The notes beneath the pieces are model-generated. The model had not been told where the DNA came from and ran no database searches. It worked only from the letters and a program-made list of their open reading frames with translations. A DNA stretch of 64,000 nt from the NCBI RefSeq assembly GCF_030272615.1, contig NC_081412.1, positions 39,066,911 to 39,130,910 of the forward strand, written 5' to 3'. Both the position numbers and the translations under genes were made by a program. Of the stretch, positions 37,191 to 49,262 are shown in pieces; the stretch's first letter is position 1; each line of letters opens with the position of its first letter. The DNA comes from Cryptomeria japonica (taxonomy: Eukaryota > Streptophyta > Pinopsida > Cupressales > Cupressaceae).

Positions 37191-38281
37191 TGAACTCATG
37201 TTTCTCATATTGTATGATTCCTCATAAGGAGCAACTATCTTCCTACCATGGATATGATGGAGGAGAAATGTATTATTACAATCACACAAACCCATTGAAG
37301 AGACGAATGACAATAATGTTCAACAAATTGCCATATTGCAAATCATAAGTGATAATAATTTTCACAAGTAAAATAATTGTCATATGGAGATCAATCATTT
37401 ATCTCCAATATCAAATCATTGACATGAAAATATGATCAATGTCCAATAGATTATTACATTGGAGGCAATTCTATAGAAGGCAATTATTTCCAACACTTCA
37501 TACACCGTGATAAAATATGAGAACAATTTATTTTTTAATACTAGATAATACATGGTTGGTAAGTTTTGAAAGATAATTACTTTGAAATGAACTACATAAA
37601 GAGAATAATAGTTAACTGAATATATGTATTGTTTTCAACACCTTGAATGAGGAATGTATATATGAAATTTATGTATTAAAGAAATAAATTATTTAAAAAT
37701 TGTAGCATTCAAGTGAAAATGAAAATCAAGTCATAGAGACATTATTCACATAATTTTGTAGATATTGATCTTCATTTTTTAAAAATTGGAGGTCTAGAAG
37801 ATAGTGACTCATAAATGAATCACATAAAGATAATAAGATTAAAATGTTTTTATTTGACATAGGTGAAATTTATAAACTATAAAAATTTGCAAATGAGCAA
37901 TAATAAAATAGTACAATGTATCGAAGGAAATAAAATTTTGTATCAATTGAACTTGTTAAATTTCATTAGATGCATAATTGATTATTTTTTTATTATTTAT
38001 CTAATAATTAAGATAGATAGTTTAAATGTTAATAATGCATATGCCGATGGTGAGATAAATGATTAAGTGCTACTAAGAACTACCATTCTTAGATATTAGA
38101 GGTGAACAAGGTTATAAAGGTTCAAGATACAAAGTTCGAGATCATGAAGCAAGTTCAAAATAATATCTAACAAAATTAAGGTTGCAGGTGTGAAAAGATT
38201 CAAAATTTTCAAGATAAATAATAGAATTTAATATTAGATCACATGAAAAACTTCAACTTTTTTATCACATATAAAGCTAAA
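37191..38281. other. Duplicated AT-rich spacer, copy A
   Basis: No gene. From about 37,990 it contains one diverged unit (GTTTAAATGTTAATAATG, then CATTCTTAGAT, TTAGAGGTGAAC and AAAATTAAGGTTG) of a 300-400-bp tandem repeat. The next unit lies at 39,039-39,430, beyond a solo LTR. Confidence 0.5.
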
Positions 38282-39038
38282 TGTAGACACCTAAAATTTT
38301 CATGTCTAATTAAATAAATATTTTTATTTATTTAATTATTTTAGCCTAATTCTTCTATTAATTAAATAAATCTTTATTTATTTAATTAATTCATTTATCC
38401 TCTTCTAGTCTTATTTCTCATTTAAATAAATACATTTATTCATTTAAATTGTCCTTTTCCTAAATTAAATAAATACTTTCATTTATTTAATTGATCCCAC
38501 TTCCTCTATTAATTTTATAAATCTTTATTTATTTAATTAATTCATTAGCCTTTTCTACCCATGACACATGTCATTCATCTCTCAATTCCTACACTACCTA
38601 CCCTCTCATTATTTTCTTATTTCTTCTACCTACCCTCTAATCCTAGCCGACCATTTATCTTTTACACCTCTTAATCTTATCCCTCCATTTATTATGATGT
38701 CTTCTATATAAGGAAATGCTTCCTTCATTATCAATTCTCCTAAGCATTCTAGCATTCGAACTTTCATATGTGATCAAGCCTACTTGCAACCACATTTCCG
38801 TTCTTTGTTGAGCTCTTGTGCACATATAAAATCTGAGAGCAAATATATCAAGCAAGGTCAATGGAGATTCAAACCCTAATGGACATGTGATGGTATAATC
38901 TTTGTGATTTTGTTGATTTGCATTTGTCTTAAGTAATCTTCATATGTTATGGTGGATCTTTCTTGTTGTTAGGCTAGGGTTTTGAGGTTGAATTCATTTA
39001 GTTTTTCAATATTGTTGTTTCCATTTTTACCATAAACA
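38282..39038 (+). mobile_element. Solo LTR, copy A
   Basis: Starts TGTAGACACCTAAAATTTTC and ends ATAAACA, 757 bases. It has AATTAAATAAAT blocks, a TATA-like TCTATATAAGG near 38,702 and no internal region. A right-hand ACTAA duplication follows; the matching left one is preserved in copy B. The insertion predates the segmental duplication. Confidence 0.7.
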
Positions 39039-39781
39039 ACTAATACCTAGAATAATTATATGATGCTTATTATTATTTTACATTATGACATTGAAATGAT
39101 AAATAGTTTAAATGTTAATAATGTATATGTTGATGGTGGAATAAATGAGTATGTTCTTCTAACAACTATCATTCTTAGATGTTAGAGGTGAACATATAAA
39201 TTTTTGAGATACAAATTCAAGACCATGGAGCAAGTTCAAATAATATATAATAAAATTAAGGTTGTAGGTGTGAAAATCACAATTGCAATTATGAGGGTAA
39301 ACCAAAATAAAATGTAGTATTGTCAATCTAACAAAACTACAAAATTTCAATATAAATAATAGAATTTAATATTAGATCAAATAACAAGTTAAAAAAACAT
39401 CTTCTTAATTGCATTTAAAATTAAATACTTTTAACCTCTTATCAATGTTATTATATACTTATCTATCTCAATTCTATTATATAAAATATTATATGTTGCT
39501 TATTATATATTAAACTTATCTAAATGTCTAAATAAAATATAACTAACATTTGAAAAGAAAATTATTCAATAATTAAATAGGAAAAACAATAAATTATAAT
39601 AATAACATTTATATGTAAAATTTATTTAAAATATAAAAAATCAATACATAAATATAAATATTTTATCATTATTATTTTTAATTAATAGACCATTAAAAAA
39701 GGTTAAACATACACTTACTATTATCTATATCACAAAATCTATTAAGAGACTGCCTAAGCTATGACTTAGTAAAATTGAATA
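39039..39781. other. AT-rich spacer with diverged tandem unit, copy A
   Basis: Repeats the 38,000-38,280 wording in diverged form, then AT-rich sequence to the copia element insertion site. No gene. Confidence 0.5.
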
Positions 39782-40249
39782 TGTTGGTGTAAATAATTAT
39801 TCATCTTGGATATTATTACACCTTACTTAAGTTTACTTAGGAAATGCATTTCATAGTAGTTTGGGTATGAGACACTTGGGTGTTTGTGCCACATTGGGAT
39901 AGTGTGTGTAGGAGAATTCCCACATTTTATGGTGTTGATCTTGTTGTTACACTCCACATTCAGTGGGTGATCCAGCTCATGTGGACTATTATATTATTTC
40001 TCCTACCTACCCACACCTATTTCCTACCTACCCTTGTTTCTTATTGAGCCACATGTCATGTTTGTGTGCTTACATATCCATATAGCCTTGCCTATATAAG
40101 TAGGCTCATATTCATTGTATGTAATGGAACGATTGATGATCCAGTTGATCAGTATTTTCATCTTGATAGAATATAGTTTATTTCTATCATATATTTTATC
40201 TCTCTTATTTGTTCTTTCCATTGCCTCTTGATCTTGGCAAAATCTCACA
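39782..40249 (+). repeat. 5' LTR of the gag-only copia element
   Basis: 468 bases, TGTTGGTGTAA...AAATCTCACA, with a TATA-like CTATATAAG near 40,091. Confidence 0.92.
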
Positions 40250-41044
40250 TGGTAGAAGAGCCATTAGAGTGTCATTGGTTTGCTAATTGAGAGAAATTTG
40301 ATGCTATTTGGGGTTGTGTATTTTGGAGTTTCTATTGCAGGTTATTATTGAAGCTTGATGGGTCAAATTTGAGGTCACCATTGGATTGAGGAGGTCCAAG
40401 AAAGTCAGTTTTACCTTTTGTTTCATCAAAATCGAACTTTAGAGGCCAAATCTAGAGTCATTTGAAGTTTGATGCTGCGGCGGAAATTTTCCAGAAATTA
40501 TAATTTTGCAGGCAATTTTCAAATAGCGACATCTCACTCATTCGGACTCGTTTTTCCGAGCAATTTTTTTTGTTTTGGGGTAGAATTTCATGATCTGTAC
40601 AGTGGTGCAAAATTTTTCTAATTTTCGGATATAGGTTTTTCAGAAATCGCGAAATCTTGATTTTTACAACTTTGGAGGTTTCATTGGGGCTCATATGGAC
40701 TCCTTTTCATGTGTCGTTTTTTTTCAAAGTGCATATTTTTTCATCTACTTTCATAATCTACCATCTGTTTGCAGTGATTTTTAGTAGAAATTATACTTTC
40801 AGTATTTGGCCATTTTTGGCATATTTGGTACTTGCATTTTGCTTGGATCTCAGTTTAGATCACTAGCAGTATTTGTTGAAGTCTTTTAGATCTCATTTTG
40901 AGAAGTTGTAATTCAAAAGTCCACTTTGACTTGTTTTGCAAGTGGCCCATTGTATATGCACTAAATATAAAGTGCCAAAATCATCATTTGGGGGGGGGGG
41001 GGTACTTGATTGAGTGAATTTAGGGGGGTGTCTCTTGTGCTTTT

Positions 41045-43351
41045 GTGCTTTTGTGTTCCTTCCTTTTTGCTGCTATGGGTTCTTCTAAGTTTCCTCTCTT
41101 AACTCCTCATAATTATGCTACTTGGAAAATTGATGCATGGAGTAAACTTATGGAAAAAGGACTAACTCATTACATTGATGGAACTATTGTTGCTCTCGCT
41201 AATCCTAAGGTTGATCAAGTTGGTCACTTGGATTGGCTCACTAAAAATATCATGGCAATTGGTACCTTAAGAAAGTATGTATCAAAGGATCTCATTTTTC
41301 ATATTGAGAAGTGTACTCTAATCAAGGATGCTTGGTAAAAGTTTCAAGACTTGTATGGTCAAGTTGATGAGATTAGGGGATATCAAATTGATAGTGATCT
41401 CACCATGTTAGATCCCAAGAACTTTCATACTATACAAGATTATGTCACTAAGGCAAATGAGTTGAGGGCACAACTCAAAGATTGTGGCATTGATAAGAAG
41501 GATACTCAATTGATATTCAACTTGATAGGCAAGCTTCCACAAGATTATGCAACATTTGTTTCTAGTTTCCAAACCCATAGGATGACAATGGGTTCAAGCT
41601 ACACAATGCCTACTTTTGATGCTTTCAATGAAATGTTGATGATGGAACAAACTAAGTTGATAAGCATGGGCATTTTTAAGGCTTCTAAGTCTCAAGCATT
41701 AGTGGCAAATCAAGGGAACAAAGGGAATCAAGGAAAGGACAACTCAAACAAGAAGAAATGGCAATCAAAGCCTAAGGACAAAGCATCATCCTCTCCACAA
41801 CAAGGAGATACATCCTCTTCCAAGAGGGATAATTCACCAAAGAGGGAGCAACCTACTTGTGCCTATTGTAAAAAGTTTGGTCATGAGGAGCGTCGTTGCC
41901 ATTTTAAGAAGATTGATGAGCTCACACATATCATAAAAAAGCATAACATTGATTTGCCTAATGTCTACAAGAAGGATGATTCATCAACTTCCACTTCCTC
42001 ACATTCAAAAGGAAAAGGGCAAGCATTCATGGCCTCTACAAGTGGGAAGACTCACTCTTTTGGGACAAGAAAAGGAAAAGCTCTATGTGCTACTATCAGT
42101 CATGATTCAGAGAGATGGCTTCTAGATTCAGGGGCTTCTCATCATATGGAATCTTCACAGTCTATGTTCTCTACATTTCAGCCTTGCACCATGCCCCAAA
42201 TTTTGATGGGCAATCATACATACATGGATGTGATTGGGAAAGGATCTATTGACATTGGGGACAACTCCTTCAATGATGTGTTGTGTGTACCCCACTTGAC
42301 AAACAATCTCCTTTCTATCTATCAAATCACACATGGCGCAACTAAGAGAGTTGTGGAGTTCACACCTGAGTCAGTTTTCATTAGAGACTTGGAGACTAGA
42401 GCTATCATTGCGACTGGGGTGGTTGATCATGCATCTCGATTATACTCCTTTTTAGATTTTGTTGATGATGATGATTTCACATTTGATGACTCTACACATG
42501 TTGATCACACTTCTTGTGATGGTTCATATTTTGAGGAGAACTTTGGGCACTTGAACTTGGGGATTCTCACTTGTGACCCCGTTCTTGAGCCTTGTATTTC
42601 ATCTCCTCATATTGATATCACATCACCTATTGCACCTGATGATGCAGATAGTGCGACAATTTTGCCTTCATGTGATTCACTGCAACAGGATATTCATTGT
42701 CTTCTAGCTTCAGATTCATGGGATGATTACTTGACAAACATTGCAGGTTTGTTTGTGGAATCCTACATTACAGATTTGGGAAACATCATTGATGACATTC
42801 ATCTTCTCTTTGATGAAGATGATCCTTCTTCGATTGTTGTGAGGGAACACTCTGACCCTCTTGTTCATTCTCTACATGATCATTCTTTTGAGGTTGATAT
42901 GATTGTGGATACTTATGTACAACAGTTGGAGGAGGTCTCTTTATGTTTTGACGAGACATGTGAGTCTTTGGGACATGTTCTACATCCATCTCCACTAGAT
43001 CTTGGAGTGCCTTTTTCAGTAGTGGGGCACAGTTTACCACCTTTGGAGGGGGTATCTTTCAGCATCGACATGGGGACACTTGAGTGTTTTTCAGAGATTC
43101 CATTCATCATGAATTTTCTTCATACATCTTCCCTTCATGATTGGGGAGACTTCATGGATACACCTTTGGTTTTGTTTCTTCCTAAGGGGAGGAATGTTGT
43201 TCGACATTCGTGGAGTAGTTTCTTCATACATCGAGCTTCTATCATTGGTGCAGATTCCACATTGAGGGGGGGCTTCCTAGCTTCTCTTCTTCTCTCATAT
43301 GGGGGGGACTTTTTCCCCACATGGGGTTTTGTTCCTCACATTCTTCTATGA
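41045..43351 (+). mobile_element. Gag-protease coding region of the gag-only copia element
   Basis: Parts in order: copia gag domain (LTPHNYATWKIDAWSKLMEK onward); Lys/Ser-rich linker; one zinc knuckle CAYCKKFGHEERRC near 41,860; and a protease-like segment with WLLDSGASHHM near 42,115. After that come about 300 codons of acidic, His/Asp/Ser-rich sequence that I cannot match to any pol domain. Replacement of integrase, reverse transcriptase and RNase H by this region makes the element non-autonomous; it would rely on a full-length relative. Confidence 0.8.
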
Positions 43352-43567
43352 GAGTTCTTTGTATCTAGCTTTCATCTCTCTTTTGGGGGATGGTTTTTTC
43401 CCATTGGGTTTTTCTCTCTTTCCCCGCTTTGTGAGAGATTTCATTACATTGGTTTTCATGCATTTGTACATGGGTACCTAACATGGCCTCGTAGCTGGGA
43501 CCCATCTTGCATTGCTTAGTTGCATTGTAGACTTAAGTGCATTCCCCTAAGTTGCACTTAAGGGGGT

Positions 43568-44014
43568 TGTTGGTGTAAATAATTATTCATCTTGGATATT
43601 ATTACACCTTACTTAAGTTTACTTAGGAAATGCATTTCATAGTAGTTTGGGTATGAGACACTTGGGTGTTTGTGCCACATTGGGATAGTGTGTGTAGGAG
43701 AATTCCCACATTTTATGGTGTTGATCTTGTTGTTACACTCCACATTCAGTGGGTGATCCACCTCATGTGGACTATTATATTGTTTCTCCTACCTACCCTT
43801 GTTTCTTATTGAGCCACATGTCATGTTTGTGTGCTCACATATCCATATAGCCTTGTCTATATAAGCAGGCTCATATTCATTGTATGTAATGAAACGATTG
43901 ATGATCCAGTTGATCAGTATTTTCATCTTGATAGAATACAGTTTATTTCTATCATAGATTTTATCTCTCTTATTTGTTCTTTCCATTGCCTCTTGATCTT
44001 GGCAAAATCTCACA
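43568..44014 (+). repeat. 3' LTR of the gag-only copia element
   Basis: 447 bases, lacking a 21-base repeat (ACCCACACCTATTTCCTACC region) present in the 5' LTR. Confidence 0.92.
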
Positions 44015-44667
44015 GAATAAATAAATACATTCACATTACTTTGAACTTTGAAGAGCTTGGTCCCTAAAAAAAATTAGTATTCAACTGATATGGTCTTCAT
44101 ATTTAATAGCTATCTTGTCCAGCTCCATGAGAGGTGTATTTCAACAATTCAATACATTTTTTTTTTATGTAAACAAAAAGAAATGAATTGGAATTTATGA
44201 CGAAATTTAGCTACTGCTATTTCTGAATATATTCATTATTTCCTTTCGACTGAAGGGGGTGAATGAAAGGGCTCTCTCTCCAAATTGACCCCTATGGGTG
44301 ACTTGCTGAACAAGCTAAATGTGTACATCGTAAAGTTTGAAGAAACAAACTGGCAGTGGGGTAGCCATACTTGAGGTGAGACATCGACAGGTGATGGCGA
44401 CAGGTAATAAGACATCCAATTTCCATCCCCTCAAACATCTTATCAGTGGAAGACATGATAACAATAATATTATGTTTGTTTTAGAGAAGTAAAGTTGTTA
44501 TGACAGAGGAGGATCCCCTTCACAGATTTTTATTACGTACTGCACCCTTCCTCACAAATTTATTTTGGCTACGACTTATCTTGCGACCGAAAATGATTAA
44601 CGGTCGGGATATCTTGCTTCGTCTTCCATCCTTTTTTAAACAGTCTTTACCGTTGATTTAGAAATTA

Positions 44668-44839
44668 GCTTATATACCTTAAATTTTAATTTAATCTATA
44701 TAAAGTACGCCGAGAGATATCCTTCTCGAGGCGCCTATTTGACTTTAGGGTGTAAAATTAATAAAAAAATAGGCATCTTGGGAAGGATATCTCGAGAAGG
44801 AATTTATATAGATTAAATTAAAATTTAAGGTATATAAGC
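44668..44839. mobile_element. Foldback MITE, 172 bp
   Basis: Nearly the whole element is a hairpin: about 75-base arms, of which the outer 38 bases (GCTTATATACCTTAAATTTT...) are perfectly complementary, and a loop of roughly 25 bases. It is flanked by TA on both sides (44,666-44,667; 44,840-44,841). It sits exactly where homology between copies A and B ends. Confidence 0.75.
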
Positions 44840-44841
44840 TA

Positions 44842-45129
44842 GTAGCGGTTGGGTGACGCGACATGAAAAACATAAAATAAATGCAATATATAATTATATA
44901 GTATCTTTTTCTTGAATTGAATTATATTGTAGTATTATAATATTATTATATTATTATATTATTATATTATTATGTGGAGATATATGAAATTGTATATATC
45001 CATTTAGACTATTTTTAATAAATATTTATGTGTTACAAGATTAAAGCATATACAAAATTGATATCTCTGATATACAAAATTGTAAGATATTTATTAGACT
45101 TTTATTTAATGATAGTATAAAACATTATT
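44842..45129. other. AT-rich spacer
   Basis: Includes a short TTATTATATTA tandem run near 44,937-44,972; nothing else was recognised. Confidence 0.5.
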
Positions 45130-46438
45130 TAATGCTCACTATTATGGTTACAGATAGGCTTAGGGTTAAGGTTAGTATTGTGGTTAGAGTTAAGGATTAC
45201 ATAATTGTTAGGGTTGTGGTTAGGGTTCACATCGAGGTTAGGGTTTGGTGTAGGTTTAGAATTATGTTTAGGGTTAGGATTTAGGATTACTATTAGGATT
45301 AGGGTTAGGCTTAGTGTTAGGGCTAAGTTTATGGTTAGGGTTAGGCTTAAGGTTACTATTATGGTCAAGGATACAGTTTACATCATTGTTAGGGTTAGGG
45401 TTGTGATGAAGGTTAGGTTTCAAGGTCAAGGTAATGATAATGGTTAGGGTTTATATTATGGTTAGGGTTGGGATGAAGGTTAAGGTTTTGTTTAGCTTTC
45501 AGATTATGGTTAGATTTAGAGTTAAGGATTCCAATTAGGGTTATGGTTAGGTTTCCATGTTAGGGTTAAGTTTATGGTTAGGGTTAGGGTTTATTGTTAG
45601 TGTTTCAATTATGTTTAGAGTTTATTTCAAATTTAGGGTTAGACTAACCATAATTATAGTTAGGGTTAGGGTTATGATTATAACTAGGGCCGGGTTAGGA
45701 TTACAACTTGATTTATGATTATTTAATGTAGAGTTAGGGTTAAGGTTAGTATTATGGCTAGGGTTAAGGTTTACATCATTATTAGGGCTAGGGTTAGGGT
45801 AAAGATAATGGGTAGGGTTAGCATTGAGGTTCGCTTTTGCTTTAGGTTTAGGATTATGGTTAGGGTTATGGTTGGGGTTAAGTTTAGAGTTAGGGTTTTG
45901 GCTAGATTAGGGTTAATATTAGTCAAGGATTAGAGTTCAATTAAAATCACATTTCAATTAGGGTTAGGGTTAAGTTTAGGAATATAGTTTAATATGGTTT
46001 AATTCTCGGATTAGAGTGGAATTTAAGGTTAGGTTATAGTTAGGTTTCAATTATAGTAAGATAAAGTTTAGGGTCAAGTTTAGGGTTAGGATTATAATAA
46101 GGGTTAGGGATAGGGTTAAGGGTTAGGGTTATGATTATGGTTAAGGTTAGGGATAAGTTATGGTTGGGATTTAAATAATGGGTAGGGTCAGGATTTACAT
46201 CATGGTTAGGGTTGGGGTCAAGGTTAGGATCATGGTAGGATCATAGTTAGAAATATGGTTTTGATTAGGGTTAGGGTTTATGTCATATTTAACAATAATT
46301 TGAGAGTTAAAGTTAGGTTTTTGGTTGGTTTGGGTTATTGTTAGGATTATGATGAGGGTTAGGGTTTAGGGTTATGGTTATGGTTATGGTTTATGGATTA
46401 TGTTTAGGGTCAAGGATTAGGATTATGGTTAGGGTTTA
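45130..46438 (+). repeat. Degenerate telomere-like (GGTTAG / TTTAGGG) tract
   Basis: About 1.3 kb in which GGTTAGGGTTAGGGTTTA, GGATTA, AGGTTA and ATGGTTAGGG units follow each other with substitutions. The G-rich strand is the plus strand throughout. Frames in it (Leu/Thr/Asn or Val/Arg/Gly repeats) are artefacts. It is interstitial and old. Confidence 0.85.
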
Positions 46439-46439
46439 C

Positions 46440-46785
46440 TGTTGGCATATGCACACTCCAATGAGACATTGCAGGTGATTGAAGGTTTTGTCATTGATGA
46501 CAACCTTACAATCCTATGACACCGGCAAGACATTCCACCAACACCAGCAAAGCAGACCCTACACCGACACTCGAGACTACCGGCACCGACAGTAAAAGGA
46601 AGCATACCGACATAGAGGCCGACAGGAATTATGTTATAATATATTTTGTTTTAATATTGTAAAATCAGTGTAAGCCGACTAAGGCAAATTGTAAAATGAC
46701 TCTTATATATATAAAGGAGTTCATTGTAGAACATTGAAAAGTGATGGATGAGAAGGAATATGTGAGATATGGAATGTAATAAGAT
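46440..46785 (+). mobile_element. Copia-type LTR fragment
   Basis: It begins TGTTGGCATATGCACACTCC immediately after the telomere-like tract, contains TTTTGTCATTGATGACAACC and a TATATATATAAAGG promoter element near 46,705, and stops where gypsy pol sequence starts. The TGTTGGCA / GTCATTGATG combination is familiar from plant copia LTRs. No second LTR was seen. Confidence 0.55.
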
Positions 46786-46789
46786 AGAC

Positions 46790-49262
46790 CTATGAAGTGA
46801 ATTATAGGTTAAAGGTTTATGTAAAGAGCAGAGCAGAAACCAGTACTAGATCTAGTACATTCATGAGACTTATGAATGAAGTTCTAAAACCCTTCCTTGG
46901 TAAATTTGTTATTGTTTACTTGAATGATATTCTTATTTTCAGTAAGAATAGAGATGAACATATGCAACATTTGAATTTTGTCCTTAAGAGATTGTAGGAA
47001 GAAAAACTTCTAATCAATGTGGACAAGTGTCTTTTTATGCAGGAAGAATTGACGTATCTTGGTTTCATAGTTTCAGGTGGAAGTATCAAGATGGATCCTG
47101 AGAAGGTGGAGAGAATCTTGAATTGGCCTTCTCCAAGGTCAGTGACTGAAGTTAGAAGCTTCCATGGCTTGGCTTCCTTTTACAGGAAGTTTATAAGAGG
47201 TTTTAGCCAAGTTTGTGCACCTATCCTGGAAACAATCAAAGGGGGGCAGAAGTGCAAGTTTGTGTCGACAAAGGAGGCTGAGGAAGCTTTTCAAAGTCTC
47301 AAACAAAAGGTAGCTTAGCAACCTATACTTGCTTTTCTAGATTTCCAAGAGGTTTTTAAAATTGAGTGTGATGCATCTAATGTTGCTATAGGGGATGTTT
47401 TGAGCCAAGAGGGTAGGCCCATTGCATTTTTTAGTGAGAAAATCAATGAGGAAAAGAGGAAGTATTCCTCATATGATTTGGAAATGTATGCCTTAGTTCA
47501 AGCCTTGAAAAAGTGGAGGCATTATCTCCTTCCAAAAGAATTTGTTATTTTTACTAACAATCAGGCACTTAGCTTCTTGAATAGCCAGGAGAAGTTGAGT
47601 AACAAGCATATGAAATGGGTAGAATCTATCCAAGAATATACCTTTACAATCAAACACAAAAAGGGAGTTGCAAACAAGGTGGTAGATGCCTTGAGTAGAA
47701 GATCCTTGATAGTGCAAGAGGTGAAGTTGCAAAGTGTGGGGATTGACTCCTTGAAAGGTATGTATGAAGGTGATGAAGACTTTCATGAAATTTATAAAGT
47801 TTGCTCTGATTTTTATGAAGCATACCATGTTGAATATGCTGATTACTTGATCCAAGATGGTTTATTGTTCAAAGGACATCAACTATGCAGTCCTAGGTGT
47901 TCAATGAGGGAGGATATTGTGAAAGAAAAGCATTGTGGAAGCATGAGTGGACATTTTGGGCTGGATAAAACCATTGAGTAGGTAAGACGACACTACTATT
48001 GGCCTAAGATGCAAAGGGATGTGAGAAGATTTGTTGAAACACACACTATTTGTCAAAGGCCAAAGGTACTTCCACCAATGCAGGTTTGTATAAACCATTA
48101 CCCATACTTACAAGGCCTTGGGAAAGTTATAGTATGGATTTTGTAATGGGATTGCCTGAGACTCAAAAAGGCTTTGATAGCATCTTTGTTGTTGTAGATT
48201 GGTTCAGTATGATGGCATATTTCTTGCCATACAAGAGTGCAAGTGATGCAACCTATGTAGCAAATTTGTTTTTCAAAGAGATTGTAAGGATACATGGACT
48301 TCCTCTAACAATTGTGTCTGATAGGGATGTGAAATTCATTGGCCATTTTTGGAGAACCTTATGGAAGAGGTTGGGAACAAACTTGAACTTTAGTTCAGCC
48401 TACCATCCACAAACAAATGGGCAAATTGAAGTTGTGAATAGGTCCTTGGGAAACCTATTGAGATGCTTGACAAAGCAATATGGAGAGAAGTGGGATGTTG
48501 TACTTCCACAAGCTGAATTTGCATTCAATGATTCTGTGAATAGGAGTACAAGAAGGAGTCCATTTCCGATTGTGTATGGACAGAATCCAAGAGGCATCTT
48601 GGAGTTGAGATACCTTCCACATGATGGGCAAACAAGTGCTCATGGTGAACAATTTGTTGATAGCATGAAATAAGTGCATGATCAAGTAAGGCTAGCCCTC
48701 CAAAAGAGCTCGCAAAAGTACAAAGAACTCGCTGATAAGAAAAGGAGGGATGTACAATTTTAAATTGGTGATATGGTGTGGGTTTACCTGAGAAAAGAAA
48801 GATTGCCAAAGGGGAAGCATACAAAGTTACTCATGAAGAAAGTGGGTCCTTGCAAGGTTTTGAAGAAACATGGGTTGAATGCCTATGAGATATCCCTTCC
48901 CTCTAACCTTGGTATTTATCCTATCTTTAATGTATGTGATCTAACACCCTATAAAGGGCATGTTGCTGCAAGTACAAACTTTCATGTGGAGGAGATTCAA
49001 GAGGACATTGCTGATATACCTCCTCATGCACCAAAGAACCCTGAAAAAGATCATTGGTGAAAGGGTCATTAAGAAGACCATAAATAAAGAGTACAAAAAA
49101 CACCTTGTGAAATGGGTAGGAAAACCTATTGAAGAGGTAGAATGGATGGATGGGGTAAAAATTCTGAAGCATGGCACTTCATTGGACCAACTTATCTCAT
49201 GTGGAAATGAGATCAACCCACCCCAGGAGTATGGTGCATGGGCACAAGCCTCAATTTCATAA
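46790..49262 (+). mobile_element. Ty3/gypsy chromovirus pol relic
   Basis: Domains in order: reverse transcriptase C-terminal part ([20 protein letters not shown] near 46,860), RNase H (about 47,340-47,700, RPIAFFSEKI to KKGVANKVVDALSRR), integrase zinc region (about 47,930-48,070), integrase core (48,090-48,620, YSMDFVMGLP to YHPQTNGQIEVVNRSLGNLL), and a chromodomain (about 49,050-49,190, HLVKWVGKPIEEVEWMDG). Gag, protease and the front of reverse transcriptase are absent. It is broken in several places. The remaining sequence to 50,836 may be its 3' untranslated and LTR-derived tail. Confidence 0.88.

Larger units (their letters stand above)
39782..44014 (+). mobile_element. Gag-only (TR-GAG-like) Ty1/copia element with both LTRs
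   Basis: Flanked by the 5-bp duplication GAATA (39,777-39,781 and 44,015-44,019). Copy B has the uninterrupted site (AAACTGAATAAATAAA near 63,240). LTRs are 39,782-40,249 and 43,568-44,014, TG...CA bounded. They differ by about 8 substitutions over 447 aligned bases (about 1.8%) plus one 21-base difference in length, so the insertion is fairly young. A primer site resembling initiator-Met tRNA (TGGTAGAAGAGCCA) follows the 5' LTR, and a polypurine tract (TTAAGGGGG) precedes the 3' LTR. The element looks nearly whole with about one break, but carries no integrase, reverse transcriptase or RNase H. Confidence 0.92.
26398..44664 (+). repeat. Segmental duplication, copy A
   Basis: Collinear with 50,837-63,895 in direct orientation. 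Homology starts at ATAGGGGTTGTGCATG and ends at TTGATTTAGAAA. A sample of 660 coding bases differs at 16 positions (about 2.4%). Copy A is longer because of a 4.2-kb copia element, short inverted-repeat elements (34,533-36,335) and extra tandem units. It lacks a tandem unit and a small element present in copy B. Confidence 0.92.

Noticed and set aside
45129-45447. Frames rich in Leu/Thr/Asn or Val/Arg/Gly
   Set aside because: Both are translations of the telomere-like repeat, one per strand.
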